Origin: Gari tellinella
Lineage: Eukaryota > Mollusca > Bivalvia > Cardiida > Psammobiidae
Direction of reading: 5' to 3'
NCBI GenBank assembly: GCA_922989275.2
Contig: OV277857.1
Coordinates: forward strand, 82,763,321 to 82,827,320
Length of the DNA stretch: 64,000 nt
The notes beneath the pieces were generated by a model that ran no database searches, was not told where the DNA came from, and was given only the letters and a program-made list of their open reading frames with translations. Each line of letters opens with the position of its first letter. The first letter of the stretch is position 1. This document shows, in pieces, positions 1 through 10,903 of this stretch. The position numbers and the translations under genes were made by a program.

Positions 1-62
1 TAGTGTATTGCGTTTGCGTTTCGTTTGCGTTTAAACGGGAAAGAATATCGAATTCTCCACTG
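1..62 (-). mobile_element. Family A MITE, end fragment
   Basis: The sequence reads CGTTTGCGTTTAAACGGGAA and then TTCTCCACTGTA. This is the terminal part of an inverted family A element, cut by the window edge. Confidence 0.75.
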
Positions 63-730
63 TACCAGACATGTCATTACATTTGTATCGGCCAGGAAAA
101 GGGTCGAAGGGGTATGGTAATTTTCATACTGCGTAATTTAAACATGATTCAGGTATGTTAACCAAGAAATTTAGCAATAACAATATCCATATGTGTATGT
201 TAGTCCAGATTAAATCAGTTTTATAGTATATCTATTGCTTTTAATATTTTTATGCTTTTCTTATGATAAAGAAAAACTCCCAAATTACGACATCATTCGT
301 AGAACACGTTTACTGACTGCGTTGAGGGCAGTTGGCATTTGCAAGCAGGATGTAAGTCAGGCAGTAAGCTATTCTTACAGAGACATTTTTCTTGAAGTTC
401 GTATTGCTTTAAGCATTTCTCCGAAATTAGTACTTTAAATGTTTACAATAAAATCTTCTCACGTGTGAATCAACACTAAAAGTCATTGTCAGTTTTCAAG
501 GCAAGTTAGAGCTTAATTCGGTACAAAAATATACAATGTAGTTCAAAACGCTTCTATACCGGAGTACAATATTACTTTGGCCATCATTAATCAGTAACCT
601 GTTCTTTATTGTTTACAAATATTTCCTTACTGGAGTGTCTGTTAAAATATGGGTTGTTCTTTTTAATTTCGCTATCCTTTTATTTGCTAACGTCCGCTTA
701 TGTATCAACAGTTTGCCTATCATTTGCATA
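63..730. other. No gene recognised
   Basis: AT-rich DNA with short open frames that carry no recognisable motif and no splice context. Nothing is supported here. Confidence 0.5.
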
Positions 731-975
731 CAGTGGAGAATCTGTTATTCTTTCCCAATAAACGCAAACGTACGCAAACGCAATTCACTAAAACGTAGAA
801 AAGAACAACTTTTGGACAATTCTGATAATTCTTGTTTCTCTTGGTGGCAAACAGTTTGGAGCCTGATCAGACGCCGGGTTACCCGGCGTCTGATCTGTCT
901 CCAAACTGTTTGCACTGCAAATAATAGTTTTAGCGTAAACGCGTTTATTGGGAAAGAATAACAGATTCTCCACTG
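731..975 (+). mobile_element. Family A MITE, copy 1
   Basis: Begins CAGTGGAGAA and ends TTCTCCACTG, flanked by TA on both sides. Inside are a GTTTAAACG/AAACGCAAACG end, a central palindrome CAGACGCCGGGTTACCCGGC flanked by CAAACAGTTTGGAGCC and its complement, then GCGTAAACGCGTTTATTGGG. It has no coding capacity. The TA flank and CAGTG start resemble Tc1/mariner-type elements, which is inference. Confidence 0.85.
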
Positions 976-1029
976 TATAAGGCCAGAATTATCACTTGCA
1001 ATGGGCACTAAACCTTTTCATTGCCGGTG

Positions 1030-1135
1030 TAATGACGAAAAGTGTCCCCACTCAGAATTGTGACCCCGGGACATTTTTCGACGTAGCAAATTCTCCGGGG
1101 ACACTGTTTGAGGTGAACACTTTTCGTCATTACAT
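1030..1135. repeat. Inverted repeat around AATGACGAAAAGTGT
   Basis: The arms GTAATGACGAAAAGTGT and ACACTTTTCGTCATTAC face each other. A second CCGGGACA/TCCGGGGACA pairing lies inside. Confidence 0.55.
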
Positions 1136-1589
1136 CGGCTGTTACTAAACTGGAATTTTCAAACAGCTTTGATCCTGATCAAATGCCGAGCAACACGACG
1201 TCTGAACAGACCTCAAAGAGTGTTTGAGTCTTAAAATGTTCTCAAGCATTTGATTTAACGACTCAACTCAAACTCTTTGTAACCTTGGACATTAATCTAA
1301 AACTGTTCGACACGTATTGTGATCTTTCTTCGATTCAAATGAAAATCTTAATTTTGAAGAAAGTTAACATAATGCAGATGACTAGGTTTAAAAGCAGACG
1401 ATATCATTATCAGGGTAATTTCGTAATTAGACAATTGGCGATTAATTAAACGCCTTATTAGATAATCAGACCTAGGTCCAACCCAACTGACTTTATCGTA
1501 CAAATTAACCCTGATCATGTGATGATATATTCTGCTTATACGAATTGTCTTCTCTAAAGTTTGTCAAAATAAGACTTTTGCATTTACGC
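1136..1589. other. No gene; hairpin remnants
   Basis: The only structure seen is AGTGTTTGAGTCTTAAAATG facing CATTTGATTTAACGACTCAA, near 1210-1275. It is related to the inverted repeat at 57685-57825. Nothing is coding. Confidence 0.4.
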
Positions 1590-1830
1590 TTTACTCCTTA
1601 GATATGCATTTTAAAGCCTTTAATCTATTCCTGCACTGTCAAAAATATTTCCATTGTATACAGTAATGACTATGCAACGTATATCCTATAGTTTAACAGA
1701 TGGTAACTTAAAGGAAGCTGGAAGTAAAGCAGAATACGCCTGAATGCGCATTTTGTTTTGCTTTCAACCTGCTTTAATAGGTCATGCACCTGTCTTCAAA
1801 ACTAGAAACATCTGTAATCTAAACTATTAC
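1590..1830 (-). mobile_element. Family B element, degraded copy
   Basis: Contains the family B core (AAGTAAAGCAGAATAC...TTGCTTTCAACCTGCTTTAA) followed by CTTCAAAACTAGAAACA, in reverse order relative to 2246-2498. The termini are worn. Confidence 0.55.
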
Positions 1831-2245
1831 GTTGGCTACAAGATTAAACATTTCCCTCAGAAAAGAGTGCAAACTGTGTCAGACAGATCAAATAAATTCA
1901 GAGACGAATCTGTTTAAACAGCTCCTTTACTTAATTTTTGATTCCAAGAAAACGCATAGTATCTTATCTGAATCAATGCATTTTCAATGTTTAGCAAATT
2001 TCCATAAGTAAATTTTATTTTGTCTGATTTCATTACTCATTCCTAAAACTTCAAACAGACAACCCCAGTTTCAATTCCGTTTTTGAGTATCTATTGTAAG
2101 TAATAGGCAATACATGTATATCGCAATATTACAAACAGTGCAGACACTGTTCAGAATGCTAAGTCACTTACGTTGAACTAAGTCATATTTTGAACATGAA
2201 ATACAGGTAATTTCGAAATTTCAAGGCGAATATCATGGAGATCTC

Positions 2246-2498
2246 TTAACCCTTTACCTGATAGCATTGTTTCTAGTATTGAAGATATGTGACTACTTAA
2301 AGCAGGTTGAAAGTAATGCAGAATGCGCCCTAAGGCGCATTCTGCTTTACTTTCAGCCTGCTTTAAGCTATTAACTGCTAGAATAAGGAAAGTATTAAAT
2401 ATTACACATATTCATTACGGTATAATTTGGAACTATTTTCTTCAGCGGATGAATAAAATGAATGTGCTAAAAGTCGCTTCTATAAGGGAAAGGGTTAA
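2246..2498 (+). mobile_element. Family B element (TTAACCC...GGGTTAA)
   Basis: The outer ends are TTAACCCTTTACC and AAAGGGTTAA. The core is a strong hairpin made of AAAGCAGGTTGAAAGTAATG, GCGCCCTAAGGCGC and CTTTACTTTCAGCCTGCTTT. It is non-coding. Confidence 0.75.
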
Positions 2499-2549
2499 CC
2501 CATTCTTCCGCATAAGCGCCACAGGACGCATGTACCCCTTCTACAAATA

Positions 2550-2796
2550 CAGTGGAGAATGCGTCATTTTTTCCCCGTTTAAACGAAACGAAACGCAAAC
2601 ACAAATCACTAGAACGTAGAAAAGTGCAACTTTTGGACAATTCTGATAATTCATGTCTACCTTGGTGACAAACAGTTTGAAGCCTGATCAGACGCCGGGT
2701 TACCCGGCGTCTGATCTGGCTCCAAACTGTTTGCAGTTGAAATAATAATTTTAGCGTAAACGCGTTTATTGGGAAAGAATAACGTTTTCTCCACTG
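2550..2796 (+). mobile_element. Family A MITE, copy 2
   Basis: CAGTGGAGAATGCGTC start and CGTTTTCTCCACTG end with TA flanks, and the central GACGCCGGGTTACCCGGCGTC palindrome. It lies 51 bases after a family B copy. Confidence 0.85.
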
Positions 2797-3052
2797 TAAG
2801 TCATCAGTATCTAATAGTTGCTATAATTTTACGTCGCTTACACATTCTTTTAGTCATATCGCGACGTACAGCTAATATTACAGTTTGAGGAAGACTCCAG
2901 AAGCCCTTTATACCGTTTCAGACAAAAATCGGCAACTGTATATCTAACGGCCGACCTTTCGCAGAATAGTTATTGATGCTGCTGAATACGGACGTAAATT
3001 TAAAGCAAGATGGAGGTAAAGCAGAAAATTCATAAAGGAGTTGTGTGCTTAA

Positions 3053-3166
3053 GAAATAATCTATGTTCTACCGTTGTGAAACGGTATTTTACAACGGTTG
3101 GGAGTTGTGGTGCGCAGGAATTGACCACGACGGCCGAAGGTAGAACGGTAGAACATAGATTATTTC
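3053..3166. repeat. Long hairpin around TCTATGTTCTACCGTT
   Basis: AATAATCTATGTTCTACCGTT and its exact complement bound ~110 bases. A second nested pair (AAACGGTATTTTACAACGGT) sits inside. Confidence 0.6.
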
Positions 3167-3169
3167 GAT

Positions 3170-3880
3170 TCTAACATGATCAGATTTAAAGATATTCAAT
3201 AGAAAGGAAATCAAATGTTCCATACTTATTTCCTCAGCGGATGCAGTTTTTCGACCGAATAACTTTTTCCGCGGCATTACAAGAACCTAACACCCAACAG
3301 CAAATTTACATTTACCGATCCACAATCTGGCATAGAACAAACATTACATGAAACAAGACAGAAGAATGGGAAAATTACAGTAACATGACTGGTTTAAAAG
3401 TATATGGTCTTTACGGGATATATGAATAACGTACGAAATTTCAAAAACATAACGTATGAATGCACGAGGTCACGTCATGTCATATAACCGCGGGAGGAAC
3501 GGGGTAGAGAAAAGCGTTGTAAAACGTCTCAGGTATACCACGAAGAGCTTGTTCTATTTTTATAGTGACCAAAACGCGTGTCATGTTAGAATAATGGTTT
3601 CTTTACTTGGGGTGTAAAGGGGCGTATTAATGGAGTAATGGGTTAAATGTACGCGACGGTTTCAATCAGTGGCATTACGGCGGGTTCATCGGTTAGTTTA
3701 TCAGGAAAGTATTGGTAAAATGCGTTCGATCAGTCTACACTGTTTGCATCAGAATTCTACAATTTTCAGCTAGACATACAATTGAAACATCTATAGAATA
3801 CTAATAATTCCAAATGGGCTGTAACAATCGCCGCAATGGAAGCGCTCATTATGATAAAAGGGATCAAAACTTTTTAAATA
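3170..3880. other. No gene recognised
   Basis: Unique-looking DNA with no convincing exon, RNA gene or known repeat family. The region near 3600-3650 carries GGGGCGTATTAATGGAGTAA, resembling a family B end. Confidence 0.4.
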
Positions 3881-4073
3881 CAGTCGAACTTCGATATCTC
3901 GAACTCACTTAACTCGAACTAACCGATATTTTGACACATGAATTACATTATTTCATGTTCAGTTCAGTAGAACATATCCGTATTTCAAAGTTAAAACGTG
4001 GCTAAGCCACGTTTTAACTTTGAACTACGGGTATGTTCGACATAACCGAGTTCGAGATATCGAAGTTCGACTG
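3881..4073. mobile_element. Family J foldback (CAGTCGAACTTCGA)
   Basis: Ends CAGTCGAACTTCGATATCTC and GAGATATCGAAGTTCGACTG are perfectly complementary. Inside, AACGTGGCTAAGCCACGTT forms the tip of a second hairpin. TA dinucleotides flank it. Non-coding. Confidence 0.8.
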
Positions 4074-4744
4074 TAGTCCAATTGCACCAAGTATATGCGT
4101 ATTTATTTTATATCAGATTGCACATGGACTGCACTACCCCGGATTCTGTCGATCGCGACTTGACTGTTAGGCCAACTTGGTAATACGATGAAATGTTTTG
4201 GTACAACAACTTATTTGGGTAAAATAACAGATGTGTATTCCTACAAGGTAGCTTTGTTTTCTTAGCAAAACATCTCTCACTATATACACTGAGTTCATAG
4301 AAAAACAAATCTATTATGATACCAATATAGGTTGTCGTAGCAATACATTTACCCCCTGTGGTACTTGCAAACAATTTTGACTTTTTGACTGTAACGCGGC
4401 GTCTGATCTGGGTCAACACTGTTTGACACTCGATATAGGTTTCTTCAGTATACAATTGCATAAATTAGATTTGTAAAATTTGCACACGACAAAGCAAACG
4501 ATATTTCGGGATGAGAAGGGTTCACTATTTGAACGTTGTGTGCGTGACCCGTGCTAGTTTTCAGCTTCAATGTCTTAGTAAATGTACGACATTTCAGTTT
4601 TGCATATATCGGATCTGAGTGACAAACAGTTTGGATACAAAACAAACTAACATTTGTGATGACTGTTCTGGATCAAAATTGTTGACAATAGCTATCAACA
4701 ATTTTAAGAGAGAAAAAACAGTGGAAAAGACGTTATACTTTTAA

Positions 4745-4900
4745 CTTGTCAATTCTGACTATTCATTTCGATCTGAGTGGCAAACAGTTTGGAGCCTGAA
4801 CAGACGCCGGGTTACCCAGCGTCTGTTCTGGCTCCAAACTGTCTGCAAATGGGAATAATAATTTTAGCGAAAAACGCTTTTATTTGGAAAAAATAACGTA
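4745..4900 (+). mobile_element. Truncated family A element
   Basis: Has the interior of family A (GGCAAACAGTTTGGAGCCTG, GACGCCGGGTTACCCAGCGTC, TTTTAGCGAAAAACGC) but lacks the CAGTGGAGAA ends. Confidence 0.6.
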
Positions 4901-5363
4901 CATGTATTCGTATTCTCAATTCTAATTACTGCAAACCGTATAGATCTAGACGAGGCATCGAGTAACTCGGCGTCTAATTGTCTGAATCAAAACGGGTTGA
5001 CACCCTGGTGACATTTCTTTAAATAAATGGGCGATAAATCTACTCTTGAGATATGCTGCGTACGAAACAAAATGTTAACGAAAAAATGCAAAAGCATTCT
5101 AAAGTCTTATATTTCGGTCAGTCCATGGCGACTTGATTTGTGTTTTCAAATATTTTGGATCCTAATCAGACGCTGAGGATCAGACTGTTTGACACTTCTT
5201 TTTTGATTTCATTACAAAGATGCAATTGAAGAAAAACTGTTTTGACAACGTTTGCAGGCAACAATTTGAAAGCAGTTCTAAGCAGGAGAGGCAGGTTTGG
5301 TTAATTGACATACTCCTGAAACTTCAAATAGACAATTCCAGTTGTCAATTACATTTACATGTA

Positions 5364-5610
5364 CAGTGCTCCCTCTCTACATCCACACCCAAAGAGAGAC
5401 ACAGATTGTGTGTGTTGTTCGGAGGGAGTCGTTGTATGGAGGGAAATTAAGACGATGCTTACATTTGCAAACAGCTTGAATCCAGATCAGACGCCGCGTA
5501 ACGCGGCATCTGATCTGGATTCAATCTGTTTGCCACTCGTCATTATGCTTTTTTTCTGTTAAAATGTCAATTACGTGACTTTGAGAAAAACAACAGGCAA
5601 CACTTTTAAA
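5364..5610 (+). mobile_element. Family L element, truncated
   Basis: Starts CAGTGCTCCCTCTCTACA, then GTTGTTCGGAGGGAGTCGTT and a GACGCCGCGTAACGCGGCATC hairpin flanked by CAAACAGCTTGAATCC. The distal half is missing or decayed. Confidence 0.6.
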
Positions 5611-5970
5611 GCAGAAGCAGAAGCAGGAGAGACAAGTTTGGCTAATTGACAGTCTCCTGAAACTTCAAATGGACAATTCCAGTTTTCAATTATGTTCTTT
5701 CCATTTTTTCTAATGAGGATTGGTTTTTAGAAAACTGTTGAAAAGTGACAAACATAACAGGCCCTGATCAGAAGGCTACTGAAGGAACCACTGACGTGGG
5801 TGTACAGTGTTTGCATAGGACAACTGTTCTCTACACAGTTTTTAAACGACGTACACACACGTCTGTTCAAGAAGTACTCATGTGTACGGTCATTGGCAAA
5901 AACACTGTATATCTAAAACTAATATTATGTATCTAGCAATGCAAGATATTCATACAGTGCCATTTTACTA

Positions 5971-6216
5971 CAGTGGAGAATCTGTTATTCTTTCCCGTTT
6001 AAACGCAAACGTACGCAAACGCAAAGTACTAAAACGTAGAAAAATACAACTTTTGGACAATTCTGATAATTCCGGTTTATCTTGGTGGCAAACAGTTTGG
6101 AGCCTGATCAGACGCCGGGTTACCCGGCGTCTGATCTGGCTCCAAACTGTTTGTAAAAGAAAAACTAGTTTTAGCGTAAACGCGTTTATCGGGAAAGAAT
6201 AACAGATTCTCCACTG
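5971..6216 (+). mobile_element. Family A MITE, copy 3
   Basis: Complete copy with CAGTGGAGAATCTGTTATTC and ATAACAGATTCTCCACTG ends, TA flanks and the central GGGTTACCC palindrome. Confidence 0.85.
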
Positions 6217-6355
6217 TATATTGGTCATCGATAAAGAGACGGGTGTCCGTTTAACTCACCCGCCCTCAAACGTTAATGGACAAGTCGAATTTCCAATTAA
6301 GTATATCCAATTTTTGACTGTTTAGGGTTGAATTTTACGAAATATTGTAAAATGA

Positions 6356-6424
6356 CAAACAGTGCAGATCCTGATCAGAGGGCTCCTGTATGAGCCCTCT
6401 GATCAGGGTCTACACTGTTTGCAA
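6356..6424. repeat. Hairpin module G2 (GATCAGAGGGCTC)
   Basis: CAGTGCAGACCCTGATCAGA pairs with its complement around GGGCTCCTGTATGAGCCC. The module recurs at 37229, 48398 and 57268. Confidence 0.65.
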
Positions 6425-6596
6425 AGGACAAGTGTACTCTTCATATATACACTTTTTTCTATTAATGACGAGTATAGTCGTCTCAAAGGTTAAATGTTTT
6501 AACTCTACGATATCTCGCCCTGTTTAACTTTGAAGCGAATTGAAGTAAAGGCATAACTTAAAGATCCTAATATCTCCATTAAACTCTATGTAGTAC

Positions 6597-6643
6597 CTAC
6601 TCATTGGAATCGTCTAGAAGAGACGATTCGAATGAGTAGTCGC
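6597..6643. repeat. Short palindrome ACTCATTGGAATCGTCT
   Basis: ACTCATTGGAATCGTCTAGA and its near-complement form a 40-base hairpin. Related half copies occur at 9957 and 41013. Confidence 0.55.
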
Positions 6644-6977
6644 AAAATTGTGTCTTTTGGACACATGGAAGATAAAATATTGGGAAAGTGTACATTCTGG
6701 GGATTTTGTTTCTATAACACGCAAAACTTCTACATATAATTCTGTAATAATTATAGACATGCTCTTCTTATTAGAAAATATTTTTATCTAAATGCTGTTA
6801 CACACTATATACGTCACAGTTGCCATAATTGACTTCTACGCTTCATGTCTTTTTAACCCATTCCCAAATGCCAATTACGTCACCCCTTATTCATAAAATA
6901 TATGCCTTTTTTAGTTCTTCTACCATGACTTGTAAAACTGCGTTCAGAAATGTTCCTGTATACTGACAGGTTTATGC

Positions 6978-7228
6978 TTAACCCATTACCCCATAGCATG
7001 TTTCTAGTTTTGAAACAGGTTACTATTTAAAGCAGGTTGAAAGTAAAGCAGAATGCGCCATAGGGCGCATTCTGCTTTACTTTCAGCCTCCTTTAAGCTA
7101 CAATCTGATGGAATATAGAAAATATTACTGTTGCTACATATTCCTGACTGAATGAATTGGAACTATTTCCATTAGTGGAGGAATGAATTAAAGTCGTAGA
7201 AAGGGGCATTTATGGGGTAATGGGTTAA
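6978..7228 (+). mobile_element. Family B element, near-intact copy
   Basis: Bounded by TTAACCCATTACCCCATAGC and TATGGGGTAATGGGTTAA, so its terminal inverted repeats are unusually clear. It has the AAAGCAGAATGCGCC hairpin core and a TTAGTGGAGGAATGAATTAA region. Confidence 0.8.
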
Positions 7229-7377
7229 ACTGGACTGGACGTAAAAGATCACTCCTTTCAGGAATACTCTATTTTACGTTTAGTCTGTTTTAGGAACTAT
7301 CTGTCTGAAATATTTAACCAAGCTAAGGGGAAAGTGTTTAACCCTTTGTTCACCAATGGCGGCTTGACTGGTATTTT

Positions 7378-7444
7378 CAAATAGTTTTGATCTATATCAG
7401 ACGCCGTGTCACGCGGCGTCTAAATTGGATCCAAACTGTTCGAC
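7378..7444. repeat. Hairpin module G1
   Basis: Stand-alone copy of the CAGACGCCGTGTCACGCGGC hairpin with GATCCAAACTGTTCG on the right arm. Confidence 0.6.
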
Positions 7445-7696
7445 ACTGTCCTACATTTTTTTTATCAACAAATGTATAAATTTAAGTTTAAAAAATTATG
7501 CAGACGACAATTTCAAATCAGATATTACGGTAGGGTTCTGTTTAACCTATTACTCCATGTATACACTGCTTATGCATTTAATTAATGCCTCAACTAAAGA
7601 AAATAGTTGTTATATATAGAGCTTTAATTCAACTTTCTTTAAGTGACCACATGTCTTCGAAACTAAGAAACAGGCTATCGCGACTTCACTGATTTT

Positions 7697-7766
7697 TGCA
7701 AACATTTTAGATCCAGATCAGACGCAGCGTTACGTGCCGTCTGATCAGGATCCAAACTGTTTGACA
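7697..7766. repeat. Hairpin module G1
   Basis: TTTGCAAACATTTTAGATCC pairs with GGATCCAAACTGTTTGA around CAGACGCAGCGTTACGTGCC. Confidence 0.6.
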
Positions 7767-7902
7767 TTTGTCTTTAGGTTTCTTTACTTAAAAAATGTAT
7801 AAATCTAAATTTAACAAATTTTGCAGACGACTATTTCGGAGCGGACGATATCACCGCAGGATAATGGTTTACAGTTCATACGGCGTTTCCTTCAATCCTC
7901 TG

Positions 7903-8144
7903 GGGCCCGTTTCATAGAACTTCATACGACAACTGTTGTCGTAAATCAGATTATAAAAGTATCAATTACTATTTATTTCTCCATCTAATCCTGTCTTGTG
8001 ACATCTTTTTTTGAATCGTCTTGAAAAGACGATTCCAAAAAGATGTCACAAGACAGGATTGGAGGGAGAAATCAGAAATCACTTGCATTTTAAAGTTTTG
8101 ACTTACGACAACATTTGCCGTACGAAAGTATATGAAACGGGCCC
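7903..8144. mobile_element. Family H foldback (GGGCCCGTTTCATA)
   Basis: GGGCCCGTTTCATAGAAC and ATGAAACGGGCCC end a 242-base element that is self-complementary along most of its length, with ATCTAATCCTGTCTTGTGAC at the stem. It lies 27 bases beyond the lectin stop codon. It supplies AATAAA on the minus strand at 7972-7977, about 195 bases past that stop. Confidence 0.85.
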
Positions 8145-8171
8145 AGCATCTGCGTGTCAGTGTCTATATGT

Positions 8172-9035
8172 TCAATTATTGACATATTCGCAAACAAAAC
8201 TGTACTCTTCATGACATAGCTGTGCCATCCATGATCTGGGATCGGTGCTCAAATCTGCCTTACACAGGTGGTACACCTCCTGGTTGGTATCCGGGTCGAT
8301 GATCCCATCAGTCGGCTCTCCCAGATGCCAGTTTTCGTAGGAGGGCGCAGCATTACCAGAAATGTATTGAAATGACTGCGATGCGCTCTGTCTCTCTCCG
8401 TCGATCCATATACTTTGGATGAAGGAATAATTGTCCAGGAGACGATAAACAGCATCCTCTTTCTTCTTCGAGTCAACGTTGACTAAAACACCACCGTGAA
8501 CCGCACATTCACTCATTGCTTCAGAATGAGGCACAAACGTATAGCGCCCCCAAAGCAAGCAATAGCCGTCGACATTATCGTAGTTGGTTGGACATCCATT
8601 TTCGTCTGGGTCCTCACTTACTACAGATGTAATTGCCCCGGCACAAACTGTGGTCTGCGACTCATTGCGTGATTGTGGGTACGAACACCTAGAAGTATTT
8701 CGGCCACATTCCCTTGTTCTGGTCACCACCGAGAAGTGACCTTCCGCAGCCGGACACTCGGGGTAGTCTGGCCATGGTTCGCATTCACTCGACTCGCAAA
8801 CCCTTTGCAGAAAGAACTCCACCTTTGTTTGTTCTTTGACTTTGCTCATGTTGCGCTCAAAGTTCTTGAAGACTTCCCCCAATAATCTAACCGTTGCATC
8901 GTCGTACTTTTCACCAAGACTAACGATATAGGCTCCATCCACTTCCGCAAGAATTAACGGTTCATCTGTGTCACCTAAAACTTGATAAAAGCAAACGAGC
9001 ACACAGAAGAAGCCTAGATATTTACAAAGAGCCAT
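8172..9035 (-). CDS. Secreted C-type lectin-like protein
   Basis: A 287-residue uninterrupted frame. It opens with a hydrophobic signal peptide (about residues 1-21, MALCKYLGFFCVLVCFYQVLG) and should be secreted. Residues about 80-131 are Cys-rich (C80, C85, C94, C110, C117, C131). The WPDYPEC...TRTREC spacing recalls a thrombospondin type 1 repeat, but weakly. Residues 148-282 form a C-type lectin domain: CPTNYDNVDGYC start, IWIDG, ENWHLGEPTD at 235-243, and C274/C282 near the end. The usual calcium-binding EPN is EPTD, and the WND strand reads WMA (269-271), so ordinary calcium-dependent sugar binding is doubtful. NxS/T sites at N62, N113, N124 and N202 could be glycosylated. The start is the first ATG in frame and gives a clean signal peptide. 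In molluscs such proteins often act in recognition or immunity; its ligand is unknown. Confidence 0.88.
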   Translation of the reverse strand: MALCKYLGFFCVLVCFYQVLGDTDEPLILAEVDGAYIVSLGEKYDDATVRLLGEVFKNFERNMSKVKEQTKVEFFLQRVCESSECEPWPDYPECPAAEGHFSVVTRTRECGRNTSRCSYPQSRNESQTTVCAGAITSVVSEDPDENGCPTNYDNVDGYCLLWGRYTFVPHSEAMSECAVHGGVLVNVDSKKKEDAVYRLLDNYSFIQSIWIDGERQSASQSFQYISGNAAPSYENWHLGEPTDGIIDPDTNQEVYHLCKADLSTDPRSWMAQLCHEEYSFVCEYVNN

Positions 9036-9240
9036 GATTTCAGGTTGACAAGTTTGTTCTCACCAACGACCACTCAGTATGAATTAAAACAGCGATCTGC
9101 TGGCATCAACCAGTGACTAGTACCACTTAATTAGAATAATTGAATACAGTTAAACTATTGTAAATCGGCCACTCCAGATGAACAATGTTTAACCCAAGTA
9201 ACTATTAGTGACGCGTACTCGCGTCATTTTCCAACAGTGT

Positions 9241-9577
9241 ACAGCGCATCCTCAATACGACATCCAATGGGAGACAAAAAATATATATGTTGTTCGGATG
9301 GAGTCGTTATAGGGAGGGAAATTTGGAAACTGGCTTACATTTGCAAACAGCTTAAATCCAGATCAGACGCCGCGTAACGCGGCGTCTGATCTGGATTCAA
9401 GCTGTTTGTCACTCGTCTTTATGTTTTTTTCAGTCCAAATGACGACAGTTTTAAGCAGAAAATACTGCAGAAGTGAAAGAATTAGACATGTTATTGTCTC
9501 GTTTCGGGAACAGCGGCAATGGTCGTTGTAAGGAGGGAGTCGCTGTTGGGAGGGCCGTTGTAGAGAGGGAACACTAT
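9241..9577 (+). mobile_element. Family L element
   Basis: Runs from CAGCGCATCCTCAATACGAC to GTTGTAGAGAGGGAACACT. Contains the GACGCCGCGTAACGCGGCGTC hairpin and AAGGAGGGAGTCGCTGTTGG. Non-coding. Confidence 0.7.
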
Positions 9578-10150
9578 ATTAGTAAAAGGTACATCCGTCC
9601 TTCGTCAACCCTCTGATCAAGGTCTACATTATATGCGACTCCAATAGATATTTTCAAAATCAAGTCTAAATATTAAAGAATAGATCAGACTTCAATAGAA
9701 ACTAGAATTGTACATTTGAAAATTAATGGGTCAGTGACTTAATATTGTTTGGTTCAAAATACAGTACAAACGTAAAGCAGAAATCTCTTACATGAGTTTT
9801 ATGTCTTGCCTTTGGTCTGTTTCAAGCAACCACCTATCTTTAGTGGTATGTGTTTGTCAAAAGTAGCCGCTTATAGGGCTCCATATAACAAGATGAAGTA
9901 AACTAAACAAATCCAACATTTTCTCACTCATTTATGTACCAAAGCATGTGATGTTACTACTCATTAGAATCGCCTCGAAGAAACAACCTTAATGAATAGT
10001 AACATCATAGGGTTTAATGCAGATACAAATATTTTACTTTTTGAAATACTCCCATAATTTCGAGCTCTGCTTAGCATAAGTTTGACTGTAAATAACTATC
10101 TTATCGGCGAACCAATTGCTGGTTGTGTTGACCATGCGAGTGTCAAACAT
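9578..10150. other. No gene; minor palindrome remnants
   Basis: Only a half-decayed ACTCATTAGAATCGCCTCGA palindrome near 9957-10005 is recognisable. Confidence 0.4.
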
Positions 10151-10382
10151 CATTCTTTCCCGTTTAAACGCAAACGAAACGCAAACGCATCGCAATAAAA
10201 TGGAGAAAGTGACACCTTTTTGACAATCCTGATTATTAATTTTAATCTGAGTGGCAAACAGTTTTGAGCCTGATTAGACGCCGGGTTACCCGGCGTCTGG
10301 TCTGGCTCCAAACTGTTTGCATTGGAAATAATAGTTTTAACGTAAACGCGTTTATTGGAAAAGAATAACTGTTTCTCCACTG
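10151..10382 (+). mobile_element. Family A MITE, 5' end lost
   Basis: Begins inside the element at ATTCTTTCCCGTTTAAACGC and ends TTTCTCCACTG. The TA after it also flanks the next element. Confidence 0.8.
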
Positions 10383-10384
10383 TA

Positions 10385-10564
10385 CAGTCGAACCTCAATA
10401 AATCGAACTCGCTTTAGTCGAAAATATCCGTAATTCAAAATTTAAACGTTTCATTAGCCACGATTTAACTTTGAAATATGAGTACGAGTATTTCCGATTT
10501 AAGCGAGCTGTGAAAATATGGATAAGTTCGACATTGTCGAGTTCGAGTCATCGAATTTCGACCG
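10385..10564. mobile_element. Family J foldback, second copy
   Basis: CAGTCGAACCTCAATAAATC to GTCATCGAATTTCGACCG. Diverged from the copy at 3881 but with the same inner GCCACG hairpin half. Inserted exactly between two family A copies. Confidence 0.75.
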
Positions 10565-10570
10565 TACATA

Positions 10571-10816
10571 CAGTGGAGAATACGTTATACTTTCCCGTTT
10601 AAACGAAACGAAACGCAAACGCAAGACACTAAAACGTAGAAAAATGCAACTTTTGGACAATTCTGATAATTCATGTTTATCTTGGTGACAAACAGATTGG
10701 AGTCTGATCAGACGCCGGGTTACCCGGCGTCTGATCTGGCTCCAAACTGTTTGCAATTGAAGTAATAGTTTTAGCGTAAACGCGTTTATTGGGAAAGAAT
10801 AACGTTTTCTCCACTG
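10571..10816 (+). mobile_element. Family A MITE, copy 5
   Basis: Complete copy, CAGTGGAGAATACGTTATAC to AACGTTTTCTCCACTG, TA-flanked, with the full central palindrome. Confidence 0.85.
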
Positions 10817-10903
10817 TACATGTAAGCGTGTGTTCTAAAGCAAAATAAGAAGGTACTGCAATGACGTAATTTGTCTGCTTTTATTTTTCAAATTAACATT
10901 TCT

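Noticed and set aside
745..1008. Open frames across family A elements (also 5968-6228, 10150-10398, 10499-10756, 17973-18281)
   Set aside because: They translate the same MITE palindrome in different frames, with no independent protein signal.
8249..8476. Open frames overlapping the lectin (8249-8476 minus, 8673-8885 plus)
   Set aside because: Shadows of the lectin reading frame without motifs.
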